Positions 33,995 to 42,775 are shown, counted from the stretch's first letter. The stretch: DNA of 64,000 nucleotides from Pandoraea apista (GCF_001465595.2 NZ_CP013481.2:372001-436000); one strand, 5' to 3'. Program-made: numbers and translations. The notes: generated from the letters alone by a model not told the origin.

Positions 33995-34819
33995 ATGAGC
34001 AAGACTTCCGGCAAACCCTTCCGCCGTCTGCTGCTGACCGGCGCGGCGGGCAATCTTGGCAAACAACTGCGCGGTAAGCTCGCCGAGTGGGCGGACATCG
34101 TGCGCGTGAGCGACATTGTGCCGCTCACCGCCGACGCGCCGCACGAAGAGGCCATGCAGGTCGACCTCGCCGATCGCGCAGCGGTGCATGCGCTGCTTGA
34201 AGGTGTCGACGCGCTGGTGCATCTGGGCGGCATTTCCGTCGAAGCGCCGTTCGACGACATCCTGCAAGCGAATATCCTCGGCCTCTACAACGTCTACAGC
34301 GCGGCGCAGAAGCAAGGTGTAAAGCGCATTGTCTACGCGAGTTCGAATCACGCGGTCGGTTTCCATCCCGTGACGGAAGTGCTCGACATCGACGCACCGC
34401 ATCGCCCGGATGGCATGTATGGCATTTCGAAGTGCTTCGGCGAAGACCTGTCGCGCTATTACTTCGATCGTTTCGGCCTTGAGACCGTGTGCCTGCGCAT
34501 CGGGTCGTCGTTCGAGCAGCCGAAGAATCCTCGCATGATGGTGACGTACCTGAGCTATCGCGATTTCATCGAACTCGTGCGCTGCTCCCTATTCACCAAT
34601 CGCGTGGGGCACGCCATCGTCTACGGCGTGTCCGACAACCCGACGCTGTGGGTCGACAACACGAAGGCCGCATTCCTCGGCTTCCGGCCGCAAGACAGCT
34701 CGGCCGAATTCGCCGGACTATTCCCGCCCACGGCGCCCGATCCGCAGATGGACGACTGGACGCAGCGGTATCAGGGCGGCCCGTTCGTGTTGTTGGGGCC
34801 GATGGAGCCCGAGGCATGA
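33995..34819 (+). CDS. udh: NAD-dependent uronate dehydrogenase
   Basis: Oxidises D-galacturonate or D-glucuronate to the aldaro-lactone, first step of the oxidative uronate pathway. 274 residues of extended-SDR fold. Nucleotide-binding TGAAGNLG (15-22), catalytic Ser117 region (YASSNHAVGF) and YGISK with Tyr142 and Lys146 are all intact. Segments HLGGISVEAPF and RPDGMYGISKCFGE match characterised Udh enzymes closely. AAGGAG lies five bases before the ATG. The stop overlaps the lactonase start (ATGA), so the two are coupled. Confidence 0.92.
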   Translation: MSKTSGKPFRRLLLTGAAGNLGKQLRGKLAEWADIVRVSDIVPLTADAPHEEAMQVDLADRAAVHALLEGVDALVHLGGISVEAPFDDILQANILGLYNVYSAAQKQGVKRIVYASSNHAVGFHPVTEVLDIDAPHRPDGMYGISKCFGEDLSRYYFDRFGLETVCLRIGSSFEQPKNPRMMVTYLSYRDFIELVRCSLFTNRVGHAIVYGVSDNPTLWVDNTKAAFLGFRPQDSSAEFAGLFPPTAPDPQMDDWTQRYQGGPFVLLGPMEPEA

Positions 34820-35757
34820 GCGTGTCTGTCGAACGTCTCGAGCCGTCGCGAGCGACGCCTTATGCTGTGGGCGAAAGCCCGTTGTGGCGAGCGCACGAGC
34901 AGGCCCTCTACTGGGTGGATATCCCCGCGAAGCAACTGCATCGCGTGACGCCCGCCGACGGCGAGCATCGTGAGTGGACCTTCCCGGAACAGATCGCGTG
35001 CTTCTCGTTCGACGTGTCGGGCACGTTGCTCGCGGGTTGCGAAACCGGGCTGTTCGCGGTGTCGCTCGGAGAACCCGGCGTGATCGGGGCGACCGGGTGG
35101 CGGCAACTGGCCGCGCCGGTATTTCCTGCGCCGGGCATGCGCTTTAACGACGGCCGCTGCGATCGTCAGGGGCGCTTCTGGGCGGGCACAATGGTGCAGG
35201 ACATGTCGCTCGCGAGCGACGCGGGCGCGCTCTTTCGCTTCGATGCCGAGGGCCGTCTCTCCGCGCCGCTCGTCGACGGCCTCGTGACGCAGAACGGTCT
35301 GGGCTTCTCGCCCGACAGCCGCACGATGTATCTTAGCGATTCGCATCCGACGCGCCGCCGCGTGTGGGCGTTCGACTTCGATGCCGAGAGCGGTGCGATC
35401 GGCGCACGGCGCTTGTTCGTCGACATGAATCAGTATCCGGGACGCCCCGACGGCGCGGCCGTCGATGCCGACGGTTGCTATTGGACGTGCGCGAACGATG
35501 GCAGCCGCTTGCTGCGATTTACGCCCGCGGGAGTTCTCGATCGCGAGATCGTGTTGCCGGTGTCGAAGCCGTCGATGTGCGCGTTCGGCGGCCGCGATTT
35601 CGACACGTTGTTCGTCACGTCGATTCGTCCGGGAACGGGGGGCAATGACCATGACGGGCATGTCTTCGCCGTGCGGTGCGGCGTGCAGGGATTGCCGGAA
35701 GCGCCTTATGCAGGTTTCGCAGGATCGGCCGGCGCGTTTTCGGCGGCAGGTGTGTAG
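34816..35757 (+). CDS. SMP-30/gluconolactonase family lactonase, probable aldarolactonase
   Basis: 313-residue six-bladed propeller hydrolase. The metal ligands expected for the family are present: Glu20 (GESPLW), Asn111 (RFNDGRCD), Asn160 (QNGLGFS) and Asp212 (GRPDGAAVD). Being translationally coupled to udh, it most likely opens the galactaro- or glucaro-lactone that Udh makes, giving galactarate or glucarate. The ATG at 34816 overlaps the udh stop. Further steps (dehydratases) are not in this window. Confidence 0.88.
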   Translation: MSVSVERLEPSRATPYAVGESPLWRAHEQALYWVDIPAKQLHRVTPADGEHREWTFPEQIACFSFDVSGTLLAGCETGLFAVSLGEPGVIGATGWRQLAAPVFPAPGMRFNDGRCDRQGRFWAGTMVQDMSLASDAGALFRFDAEGRLSAPLVDGLVTQNGLGFSPDSRTMYLSDSHPTRRRVWAFDFDAESGAIGARRLFVDMNQYPGRPDGAAVDADGCYWTCANDGSRLLRFTPAGVLDREIVLPVSKPSMCAFGGRDFDTLFVTSIRPGTGGNDHDGHVFAVRCGVQGLPEAPYAGFAGSAGAFSAAGV

Positions 35758-35865
35758 GCGGGGGTATGTCGGTAGCGACGCCGCGCGCAGGTAAATAAGC
35801 GGCGAGCACTGCGGAAGTGGTTCCGGGTTGGCTGGCTTACACGCAAGGCCGCCCGGTGAGGCGGC

Positions 35866-35909
35866 GGGACGCCGGATCGAGAGTCCTTAGCGATCCGGTG
35901 TCCCGTTTT
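35866..35909 (+). terminator. Terminator of the udh/lactonase unit
   Basis: Stem GGGAC-CCGGATCG / CGATCCGG-GTCCC with two single mismatches and TTTT at the end. It is oriented for plus-strand transcription. Confidence 0.7.
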
Positions 35910-35992
35910 GCCATCGGCAGACGGCCGGGGCCGACGGTGGTTTAAGACATCGAGACGGTCGGCGTCGTCAGTATCGTGGGTGCCATTATTTT

Positions 35993-36028
35993 CATCAGTG
36001 CCATCAGTGCCATCAGTGCCATCAGTGC
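35993..36028. repeat. Four 9-bp tandem repeats at the MFS stop codon
   Basis: CATCAGTGC is repeated from 35993, 36002, 36011 and 36020 (one base shared between the last two). The last copy contains the stop codon of the minus-strand MFS gene; the others lie in its 3' untranslated region. Confidence 0.85.
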
Positions 36029-37281
36029 GTGAAGTCGGCCGAGACGAGCGACTTGCCGCGCGTCTCGGGCAGCAGCAACGCGCATACGACCACGAGCAGA
36101 TAACCGCCGCCAGCGACCAGCCCGATCGCCTTCACGAGTGAGCCGGTCTGCGCGAGCATGCCCACGGCAATGGGGAAGAACGAGCCGATGCCGCGTCCGA
36201 GGTTGTAGCAGAACCCTTGTCCGGAACCGCGAATGTGGTTCGGATATAGCTCCGTCAGATAGGCGCCGATGCCCGCGAAAATGCCTTGCACAACGATCCC
36301 GAGCGGGAAGCCGAGCAACAGCATCGCGCTATCGGTGATCGGCAGCATCGTGTACGCCATGCCGAGCACGAACGATGCGACGGCGAAGAAGATAAAAGCG
36401 CCGCGACGTCCGAGTTTGTCGGAGAGTATCGCGCCGACAATGTAGCCCACGAACGAGCCGACGATCAGCACGATCAGATACGCGCTCGTGTTGAACACCG
36501 AGAGGCCGCGCACCGTTTTCAGATAGGTCGGCAGCCACGTAGTGATCGCGTAGTAGCCGCCCAGCATGCCGGAGCAGAGCAGGCTGCCCAGAATCGTCGT
36601 CTTGAGGTGTTCCGGCGCAAAGATCTGCATGAAGTTGCCTTGCAGCTTGCCCTCGGCAATCTTGCGACGGGTCTGCGTGAAGATCTCCGGGTCCGACACG
36701 TTACGGCGCACGTACGTGATCCAGAGCGCCGGCACAATGCCGATCCAGAAGCACGCGCGCCAGGCGGTGCCTTCGTCGAGCACGGCGAAGAAGAACCAGT
36801 ACAGCAGCGCGGCGGCGGCCCAGCCGACCGACCAGCTGCTCTGCACCGTGCCGACCGCCTTCGCGCGATGCTGCGGCGAGCGGATCATCTCGCCCATCAT
36901 CATCGTCACGACCGTCCATTCCCCGCCGAAGCCAATGCCCTGCAATGTGCGCGTGATGAGCAACTGCCAGAACGAGTTCGTGAAGCCCGAGAGGAACGTG
37001 AACAGGCAGAACGTGGCAATCGTCCATTGCAGCACGCGCACCCGGCCGTAGCGATCCGCGAGAATGCCCGCGAGCCATCCCCCTACGGCCGACGAGATGA
37101 GCGAACTGGTGGCGATCATGCCCGCTTCGCCCTTCGTCATTCCCCACGCGGCAATGAGCGTGGGAATCAGGAAGGAGTAGATCATGAAGTCGAACGCGTC
37201 GACGGCGTAGCCGCCGAAGCCCGCATACAGGGCCTTGCGCTCCTTCGTGTTGAGTTCCTTGAACCAGGAAAAAAATGCCAT
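36022..37281 (-). CDS. MFS transporter, carboxylate/sialate-type H+ symporter
   Basis: 419 residues and about twelve membrane helices. Family-typical segments are GGYAVDAFDFMIYSFLIP (helix 1), GGWLAGILADRYGRVRVL (loop 2-3), GIGFGGEWTVVTMMMGE, and LTELYPNHIRGSGQGF with PETRGKSL at the end. It groups with NanT/aromatic-acid-like carriers, so an organic acid is likely but the substrate is unknown. GAGGAG precedes the ATG. It lies 85 bp behind an SDR gene on the same strand, a likely two-gene operon facing the uronate genes. Confidence 0.85.
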   Translation of the reverse strand: MAFFSWFKELNTKERKALYAGFGGYAVDAFDFMIYSFLIPTLIAAWGMTKGEAGMIATSSLISSAVGGWLAGILADRYGRVRVLQWTIATFCLFTFLSGFTNSFWQLLITRTLQGIGFGGEWTVVTMMMGEMIRSPQHRAKAVGTVQSSWSVGWAAAALLYWFFFAVLDEGTAWRACFWIGIVPALWITYVRRNVSDPEIFTQTRRKIAEGKLQGNFMQIFAPEHLKTTILGSLLCSGMLGGYYAITTWLPTYLKTVRGLSVFNTSAYLIVLIVGSFVGYIVGAILSDKLGRRGAFIFFAVASFVLGMAYTMLPITDSAMLLLGFPLGIVVQGIFAGIGAYLTELYPNHIRGSGQGFCYNLGRGIGSFFPIAVGMLAQTGSLVKAIGLVAGGGYLLVVVCALLLPETRGKSLVSADFTH

Positions 37282-37366
37282 GAAGACTCCTCGGTGGATC
37301 GTGGGCTTGTCGTTATGTGTGTGACGTCTGTGTTTTTCTTGTGCGGTGCGCAGGCCCGCGCGCGGC

Positions 37367-38167
37367 TCAGAGTGTCAGGCCGCCGTCGACGTGGATCACC
37401 TGTCCCGTGATCTGACGCGCATGCGGCCCGAGCAGAAACACGGCGAGCGCGGCAATGTCGTCCGGCTCGCAGAGGCGGCCGGTCGGCGTGGCGTCGGCCG
37501 CGCGCTGCCACGCGGCCGGATCGATCGCAGAGTGCCCGCCGTCCTTCCGGGTATAGCCGGGCGCCACGCAATTGATCGTCACGCCCGAGCGTGCATATTC
37601 GGCGGCGGCACTCTTTGCGAGCGCTTCAATCGCGGCTTTGGCGGCGGCCGTTGCCGGAAAGCCGGGCTGATTCGGCGCGAAGCGATGCGCCACGAACGAA
37701 CTGACGGCGACGACGCCGGCTTGCGGCGAGCCTTGCAGATCGGGCAACGTGCTGCGCAGAAGCGCGGCAAATGCGCCCGGCATGGCGGCGAGCGTGCGGG
37801 CGAAGGCGTCGTCGTCCACGTCGGCCAGACTTTGGCGAGTGGCGAAGCCTGCGTTGCTCACGAGTTGGTCGACGGGGCCGAAGGCGTCGTGCGCCGCATC
37901 GATCAGATGCGCGGCGGCCGAGGGCTCGGTGAGATCGCCGAACCAGACCGCGCACTGCGCGCCGAGCGACTCGCAGGCGTGGCGCACTTCGGCGAGCCGT
38001 GCCTGACTCGCATCGGACGCCCCGCGGGTGTGCAGTACCAGACGCGTTTGCGGGCCGGCGAGTTGGCGGGCGATGGCTGCGCCGATGCCCGACGCGGCGC
38101 CGGTCACGACGATAGTGCGTCCGGCGGGTCGATGAGACTGGCCGGATGAGGAGGCGGGGGTGGTCAC
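37367..38167 (-). CDS. SDR family protein with altered catalytic motif
   Basis: 266 residues with a classical Rossmann start (TGAASGIG), NAG motif (VSNAGFATRQ), AVSSF serine and the terminal VIHVDGG. Four residues before the conserved Lys (ATAAAKAAIEAL) the expected Tyr is replaced by Thr, and the loop before it is about three residues longer than usual. The enzyme may be inactive as a standard dehydrogenase or use a different residue. Starts at GTG (38167). Probably cotranscribed with the MFS gene and may act on the substrate it imports. Function not assigned. Confidence 0.8.
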   Translation of the reverse strand: MTTPASSSGQSHRPAGRTIVVTGAASGIGAAIARQLAGPQTRLVLHTRGASDASQARLAEVRHACESLGAQCAVWFGDLTEPSAAAHLIDAAHDAFGPVDQLVSNAGFATRQSLADVDDDAFARTLAAMPGAFAALLRSTLPDLQGSPQAGVVAVSSFVAHRFAPNQPGFPATAAAKAAIEALAKSAAAEYARSGVTINCVAPGYTRKDGGHSAIDPAAWQRAADATPTGRLCEPDDIAALAVFLLGPHARQITGQVIHVDGGLTL

Positions 38168-38277
38168 GATGAGCCCGGGGCAAGCAAAGGGTGCTCGTGA
38201 TTATGCCAAAGCCCTTGCGCGCCGGGACAGGCGCGTCAATATTATTTAGGAAGTGAATGAACTGGCTTACGCGCGCG

Positions 38278-40080
38278 CTACGCGGCGCCGACCACCCTTG
38301 AGCGTTCCACGTCGTCGATCGCCCGCAACGTCATGGTGTGCTGATGGAAGCGTCCGAGGGTTTCGCGATGCGCCACGCTCACCATCGTCGTCCCGGGCAA
38401 ACGCGCATGCAGTGCTTCGTACACGGCTTCTTCCGACTCCACGTCGAGTGCACTGGTGGCTTCGTCGAGGAACAGATAGTCGGGCTTTTGGAGCAGGGCG
38501 CGTGCGGCCGCGAGGCGTTGTTGTTCTCCGCCGGAGAGCCGTCTCGCCCAGTGGGAGACTGTTTGCAACTCGTCCGCGTATTGTCCGAGATTGACGGCCG
38601 CCAGCGCCGCACGGCACTCGTCGTCGCTGAACGTGTCGGGCGACGAGGGGAACGCCAGTGCGGCCTTCAATGTGTCGATGGGCAGATAGCTTTGTTGCGA
38701 GAGGAACAGCACGCGGGCGTTGGCGGGAACGTCGATGCGACCGCTGCCGAACGGCCACAGGCCGGCGAGCGCGCGCAGCATGGTGCTCTTGCCGCAGCCC
38801 GAGCGGCCGCGAATGAGCCAGCGCGAGCCCGGCGCGAACGCAAACGATCCGGCCACCGCGAGCGGTGTGCCGTTGGGAAGCGCGAGATGCAGATCGGTCG
38901 CCGCGTAACCGGGAGATGCTGCGTTGCCCCCCGTCACGACGGAGATCGCGCTCGCGTCGGATGGCGAAGGGGGGGCGTCGATCACCCGCGTGAATTCGCG
39001 CAGACGATTGATCGTCGCCTTCCAGTCGGCCAGTGTTGCGAAGCTGTTCACGAACCAGGAGAAGCCGTCGCTCACCTGCCCGAAGGCGTCGATGATCCGC
39101 ATGAGCACGCCGAGGGTGAATGCGCCCGCGAAGTAGCGGGGCGCTGCCGCCATGATCGGGAAGACGATGGCGATCTGCGCGTAAATCGAGTTCGCGAATA
39201 TCAGGCGCTTCGTCACGACCATGATCTGCCACCAGTTGTCGCGCACCGCGCCGAACGCCGACTTCAGGCGCGAGAGTTCGGCGCCTTCGCCACGATAAAG
39301 CGCGACCTGTTCGGCCGACTCGCGCAAACGCACCAGCAGAAAACGGAAATCGGCTTCCACTTGTTGCTGCCGATAGCTCAGCCCCACGAGCGGACGGCCG
39401 ACCTTGAAGATGAAATACGAGCCCACGAGGGCATAGAGCGCCGCGACCCAGACCATGTAGCCGGGAATCGTGATGTTCATGCCGCCAAGCAAGAACGACA
39501 CCGCACCCGAGATCGTCCAGAGAATCGTGATGAAGGAGAACAGCGAGACGAGCGTGGTGAGCAAATCGAGCGATAGCGCGAGCGACGAACTCACGAGCGT
39601 GCGAATGTCTTCCGAAATACGTTGGTCGGGGTTGTCGGCGAGATGGTCGCGTTCGATACGGTAGTACGCCTGACGGGTGAACCACTTCGACAGGTTCATA
39701 TTCGTCACCCATTGCCGCCAGCGGATTTCGAGCATCTGACGGAAGTAGGTGCGGAACGTGGCAATGATGATGAAGCTGAAGGCGAGGACCGCGAATTCGG
39801 CGAGCGACGACTTGAACACTGGCCAGTTGCGCTTGTCGAGGGCGTCGTAAAAGCTGGCGTTCCATGCGTTCAGGCGCACGTTGATGAACACGACCGCCAG
39901 ATTCAGCGCCACGACGAGGGCGAGCAGCCGGCGTCCCTCCCAACGCTTCTCCGACACCCAGTACGGCCGGATCAATTGCCAGGCCGTGGGGTGCTTCGGC
40001 GGTTTGGGCGCGGGCGTGGCGACAGGGCTGCCGGTCGGCGGCGCTTCGGGAGGTTGGGAAGACATCGGCGTGTGAACCAT
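38278..40080 (-). CDS. ABC transporter, SbmA/BacA-YddA type, membrane and ATPase domains fused
   Basis: 600 residues. A Pro-rich cytoplasmic start is followed by an SbmA/BacA-like membrane domain of ~5-6 helices (VVALNLAVVFINVRLNAWNASF is a family hallmark). A C-terminal ATPase carries Walker A GRSGCGKST, signature LSGGEQQRL, Walker B YLFLDEAT and the switch His in VAHRE. Relatives include E. coli YddA, Brucella/Rhizobium BacA-related proteins and vitamin B12 transporter Rv1819c. The substrate cannot be told from sequence. The ATG at 40080 or 40065 may be used; neither has a strong ribosome site. Confidence 0.88.
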   Translation of the reverse strand: MVHTPMSSQPPEAPPTGSPVATPAPKPPKHPTAWQLIRPYWVSEKRWEGRRLLALVVALNLAVVFINVRLNAWNASFYDALDKRNWPVFKSSLAEFAVLAFSFIIIATFRTYFRQMLEIRWRQWVTNMNLSKWFTRQAYYRIERDHLADNPDQRISEDIRTLVSSSLALSLDLLTTLVSLFSFITILWTISGAVSFLLGGMNITIPGYMVWVAALYALVGSYFIFKVGRPLVGLSYRQQQVEADFRFLLVRLRESAEQVALYRGEGAELSRLKSAFGAVRDNWWQIMVVTKRLIFANSIYAQIAIVFPIMAAAPRYFAGAFTLGVLMRIIDAFGQVSDGFSWFVNSFATLADWKATINRLREFTRVIDAPPSPSDASAISVVTGGNAASPGYAATDLHLALPNGTPLAVAGSFAFAPGSRWLIRGRSGCGKSTMLRALAGLWPFGSGRIDVPANARVLFLSQQSYLPIDTLKAALAFPSSPDTFSDDECRAALAAVNLGQYADELQTVSHWARRLSGGEQQRLAAARALLQKPDYLFLDEATSALDVESEEAVYEALHARLPGTTMVSVAHRETLGRFHQHTMTLRAIDDVERSRVVGAA

Positions 40081-40283
40081 GATCGTCTGGCGGCAATGCC
40101 GCAGTGGGGCAACGTGTTATGGGGGACGACGGCTCATTTGACCTCAGTTCCCAATGCTGCGTTGCACGAATTGGGCTCCGAAACTCGGGTTACGTCGAAT
40201 TCCAGTTTACGTGCCGTTACAAGCGCCCGGAGATTCGTCAAAAAACGAGACGCAACGGACGTGCAATCGGCCGGGAGCCCAGC

Positions 40284-40313
40284 TTGCACGGGCGTCGGCA
40301 TCTATGTTGTAAT
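40284..40313 (+). promoter_or_regulatory. Probable promoter of the thiamine operon
   Basis: -35 TTGCAC (40284-40289), 18-bp spacer, -10 TGTAAT (40308-40313). Transcription would start close to 40320, a few bases before the riboswitch. Confidence 0.5.
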
Positions 40314-40325
40314 GGCTGCGGGCGA

Positions 40326-40436
40326 AACAGGGGTGCTCCGTGTCGGACGCGGGTGATGACCATGCGTAACGGCGTCACGGGGCTGAGAGAGACCCTTTGC
40401 ACCCGACCCGGGTAATACCGGCGTGGGAAGTTTCCG
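40326..40436 (+). promoter_or_regulatory. TPP riboswitch (THI box)
   Basis: The conserved core is unmistakable: GGGGTGCTC at the 5' side, CTGAGAGAGACCC, TTGCACCCGACC and GGGTAATACCGGCGTGGGAAG. Binding of thiamine pyrophosphate shuts off the downstream genes. No T-tract terminator follows, so control is probably at translation, through the hairpin that covers the leader ORF ribosome site (40474-40500). Confidence 0.95.
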
Positions 40437-40473
40437 ACTACTCCAGTGGGGGTAAGGTGTCCAACACCGTTTC

Positions 40474-40500
40474 GTCCTTTTGCTTTCATGAGGAAAGGAC
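40474..40500 (+). promoter_or_regulatory. Hairpin sequestering a Shine-Dalgarno after the riboswitch
   Basis: GTCCTTT (40474-40480) pairs with AAAGGAC (40494-40500). The right arm contains the purine-rich AAGGA that serves the ATG at 40504. It is the likely expression platform of the riboswitch. Confidence 0.55.
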
Positions 40501-40503
40501 CCC

Positions 40504-40584
40504 ATGCGCTGCCTTCCACAGATTCCTTCGTTTTCCCCTGAGTGCCTGCGCGCCGTGATGGCTTGCGCGGCGGTGCGCGTATGA
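40504..40584 (+). CDS. Leader ORF of 26 codons between riboswitch and thiO
   Basis: The ATG at 40504 has AAGGA four bases and AGGA nine bases upstream, the best ribosome site in the operon leader. It encodes 26 residues (begins MRCLPQIPSF) with three cysteines and no known motif. The TGA at 40582-40584 overlaps the thiO ATG (ATGA). thiO itself lacks a good Shine-Dalgarno, so its translation probably depends on ribosomes finishing this ORF. A 17-codon ORF from 40488 is an alternative. Whether the peptide has a function of its own is unknown. Confidence 0.5.
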   Translation: MRCLPQIPSFSPECLRAVMACAAVRV

Positions 40585-41714
40585 GCGCCTCGACTTCCCG
40601 TGCCACTTCCCGTCCTGACGTTGCCGTGCTCGGCGGCGGACTGTCCGGCCGTCTGCTCGCATGGCAACTGATTCGCACCGGTGTGCGCGTGGCGCTGTAC
40701 GAGCGGGGCGATGCCGACGGTTCGTCTGCCGCTGGCTGGGTGGCGGCCGCCATGCTCGCGCCACTGGCCGAGGCCGCTGTGGCTGAGCCGAGCATCGTGG
40801 AGATGGGCGCGGCGGGTCTCGAGCGCTGGCCGTCGTTGATCGACGGGCTGCCCGAGCACGTTTTCTTCCAACGCAACGGCACGCTGGTCGTGTGGCACAA
40901 CCCCGACCGCGCCGAGGCCGTGATGTTCGATCGCCGCATGCGCGCGAAAGCGCCACCGGAGTTGCTGCGCGGCGGGGTCGAGCGGGTGACGGGCGCGCAG
41001 TTGGGCGAGGTCGAACCCGCACTCGCCGGGCGATTTCAGGAAGGCTGGCTGCTGCCGAACGAGGGGCAGCTCGACAACCGCCAACTGCTGCGTGCGCTGG
41101 CGGCCGGCCTCGAGAAAGCGGGGGCGGAACTGCATTGGCATACCGAGATCGCGGAAGGCGCCTACCCCGACGCGGGTCTTGTCATCGATTGCCGCGGGCT
41201 GGGCGCACGCGGGGTGCTCGCGCGCCTGCGGGGCGTGCGTGGCGAGGTCGTGCGCATTCACGCGCCGGGTATCGGATTGCGGCGGCCGGTGCGGTTGCTG
41301 CATCCGCGCTATCCGATCTATATCGCCCCCAAGGAAAACGACCTTTATGTGATCGGCGCGACCGAACTCGAGTCAGAAGACATGTCGCCGATGACTGTGC
41401 GCTCGGCGCTCGAATTGCTCTCGGCGGCTTATTCGCTGAACCCGGCGTTCGGCGAGGCACGCATCATCGAGTTGAACGTCAACTGCCGCCCCGCGCTGCC
41501 CGACCATCTGCCGCGTGTGCAGTGGGACGGTGCGCGGCTGCTGCGGGTGAACGGCTTGTACCGGCACGGCTATCTGCTCGCGCCGGCAGTCACGGGAGAG
41601 GCTTGCGCGTTGGCGCAGGCATTGATGCAATCGACGGGCGCTTCACCGAATGCGTTCGACTGGGAGACGTGGCGAGCGAGCCGGCCGTGGCCGGACCTGT
41701 TCCGTCAGGCATGA
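40581..41714 (+). CDS. thiO: Glycine oxidase ThiO
   Basis: FAD-dependent oxidase that makes the dehydroglycine used to build the thiazole ring of thiamine. 377 residues. FAD-binding DVAVLGGGLSGRLLAWQL lies near the start, and the C-terminal NGLYRHGYLLAPA segment is typical of the ThiO/DAO fold. It is placed first in thiO-thiS-thiG-thiE, under the TPP riboswitch. The ATG at 40581 overlaps the stop of the leader ORF; a longer frame from 40542 has no support. Confidence 0.93.
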   Translation: MSASTSRATSRPDVAVLGGGLSGRLLAWQLIRTGVRVALYERGDADGSSAAGWVAAAMLAPLAEAAVAEPSIVEMGAAGLERWPSLIDGLPEHVFFQRNGTLVVWHNPDRAEAVMFDRRMRAKAPPELLRGGVERVTGAQLGEVEPALAGRFQEGWLLPNEGQLDNRQLLRALAAGLEKAGAELHWHTEIAEGAYPDAGLVIDCRGLGARGVLARLRGVRGEVVRIHAPGIGLRRPVRLLHPRYPIYIAPKENDLYVIGATELESEDMSPMTVRSALELLSAAYSLNPAFGEARIIELNVNCRPALPDHLPRVQWDGARLLRVNGLYRHGYLLAPAVTGEACALAQALMQSTGASPNAFDWETWRASRPWPDLFRQA

Positions 41715-41730
41715 GAGGGAGCTGTACGCG

Positions 41731-41928
41731 ATGGACATTCATATCAATCAACAGACGCTGAGTGTGGCCGAGACGGCAACGCTGGCCGAGGCACTCGCCG
41801 CTTACGGCGCGCAGCCGCCGTTTGCGGCGGCGATCAACGGGCAATTCGTGCCCAAGACGCAATACGCTGCGCGCACCCTCGCGCAGGGCGACAAGATCGA
41901 TGTCGTGCAACCGGTGGCCGGAGGCTGA
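41731..41928 (+). CDS. thiS: Sulfur carrier protein ThiS
   Basis: 65-residue ubiquitin-like carrier ending in the required Gly-Gly, which is thiocarboxylated and delivers sulfur to ThiG. The opening [12 protein letters not shown] and the [14 protein letters not shown] end fit the family. GGGAG lies upstream of the ATG. It ends 1 bp before the thiG ATG. Confidence 0.95.
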   Translation: MDIHINQQTLSVAETATLAEALAAYGAQPPFAAAINGQFVPKTQYAARTLAQGDKIDVVQPVAGG

Positions 41929-41929
41929 A

Positions 41930-42775
41930 ATGAACGCATTCACCGAATCGGCCAATGTGGCCGCAGGCAGCGCGCGCGACGCGCTTACGCTGTACGACAC
42001 CCGCTTTGGCAGTCGTTTTCTGCTAGGCACGGCGCGCTATCCGTCGCTGCAAGCGCTCAACGACTCCATCGATACTGCGCGGCCGGGCATGGTGACGGTA
42101 GCGCTGCGCCGTCAGTTGTCCGGTGCCGGCGCACAGGCGTCGGAAGGACATTTCTGGGAAACGCTGCGGCGCCTTGCGGTGCCGGTGCTGCCCAATACGG
42201 CAGGCTGCCATTCGGTGCAGGAAGCGGTGACGACGGCGCAAATGGCACGTGAGGTCTTCGAGACCGACTGGATCAAGCTTGAGCTGATCGGCGACGACTA
42301 CACGTTGCAGCCCGATCCGTTCGGTCTGGTGACCGCCGCCGAGCAACTGATTCGCGACGGCTTCAAGGTGCTGCCGTACTGCACGGAAGATCTGGTGCTG
42401 TGCCGCCGCCTGCTCGACGTGGGTTGTCAGGCGCTGATGCCGTGGGGCGCGCCGATCGGCACCGGTAAGGGGGTGATCAATCCGTATGGTTTGCGGCTGC
42501 TTCGCGACCGTTTGCCGGATACGCCGCTGATCGTCGACGCCGGCCTCGGTTTGCCGTCGCACGCCTGTCAGGTCATGGAATGGGGCTTCGATGGCGTGCT
42601 GCTCAATACCGCCGTGGCGCTTGCCGCACAACCGGTGGAGATGGCCGGCGCGTTCGCCGGGGCGATCAAAGCGGGGCGCACCGCATGGCTTGCGGGGCCG
42701 ATGGCCCAGCGCGAAAGCGCCGAAGCCAGCACGCCGGTGGTCGGTGTACCGTTCTGGCACCAGACCGGCGTCTGA
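41930..42775 (+). CDS. thiG: Thiazole synthase ThiG
   Basis: TIM-barrel enzyme that joins 1-deoxyxylulose 5-phosphate, ThiS thiocarboxylate and dehydroglycine into thiazole phosphate. 281 residues. The imine-forming lysine is Lys116 ([11 protein letters not shown]); phosphate-binding loops include [12 protein letters not shown] and [11 protein letters not shown] short N-terminal extension precedes the usual [12 protein letters not shown]. Coupled to thiS by a 1-bp gap. Confidence 0.95.
   Translation: MNAFTESANVAAGSARDALTLYDTRFGSRFLLGTARYPSLQALNDSIDTARPGMVTVALRRQLSGAGAQASEGHFWETLRRLAVPVLPNTAGCHSVQEAVTTAQMAREVFETDWIKLELIGDDYTLQPDPFGLVTAAEQLIRDGFKVLPYCTEDLVLCRRLLDVGCQALMPWGAPIGTGKGVINPYGLRLLRDRLPDTPLIVDAGLGLPSHACQVMEWGFDGVLLNTAVALAAQPVEMAGAFAGAIKAGRTAWLAGPMAQRESAEASTPVVGVPFWHQTGV

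Noticed and set aside
32432..34402. 656-codon minus-strand frame opposite the transporter and udh
   Set aside because: It spans two confident genes and their spacer with Arg/His-rich shadow sequence. No ribosome site or domain.
35993..36028. CRISPR-like repeat array
   Set aside because: The repeats are 9 bp and directly adjacent without spacers; this is a simple tandem repeat.
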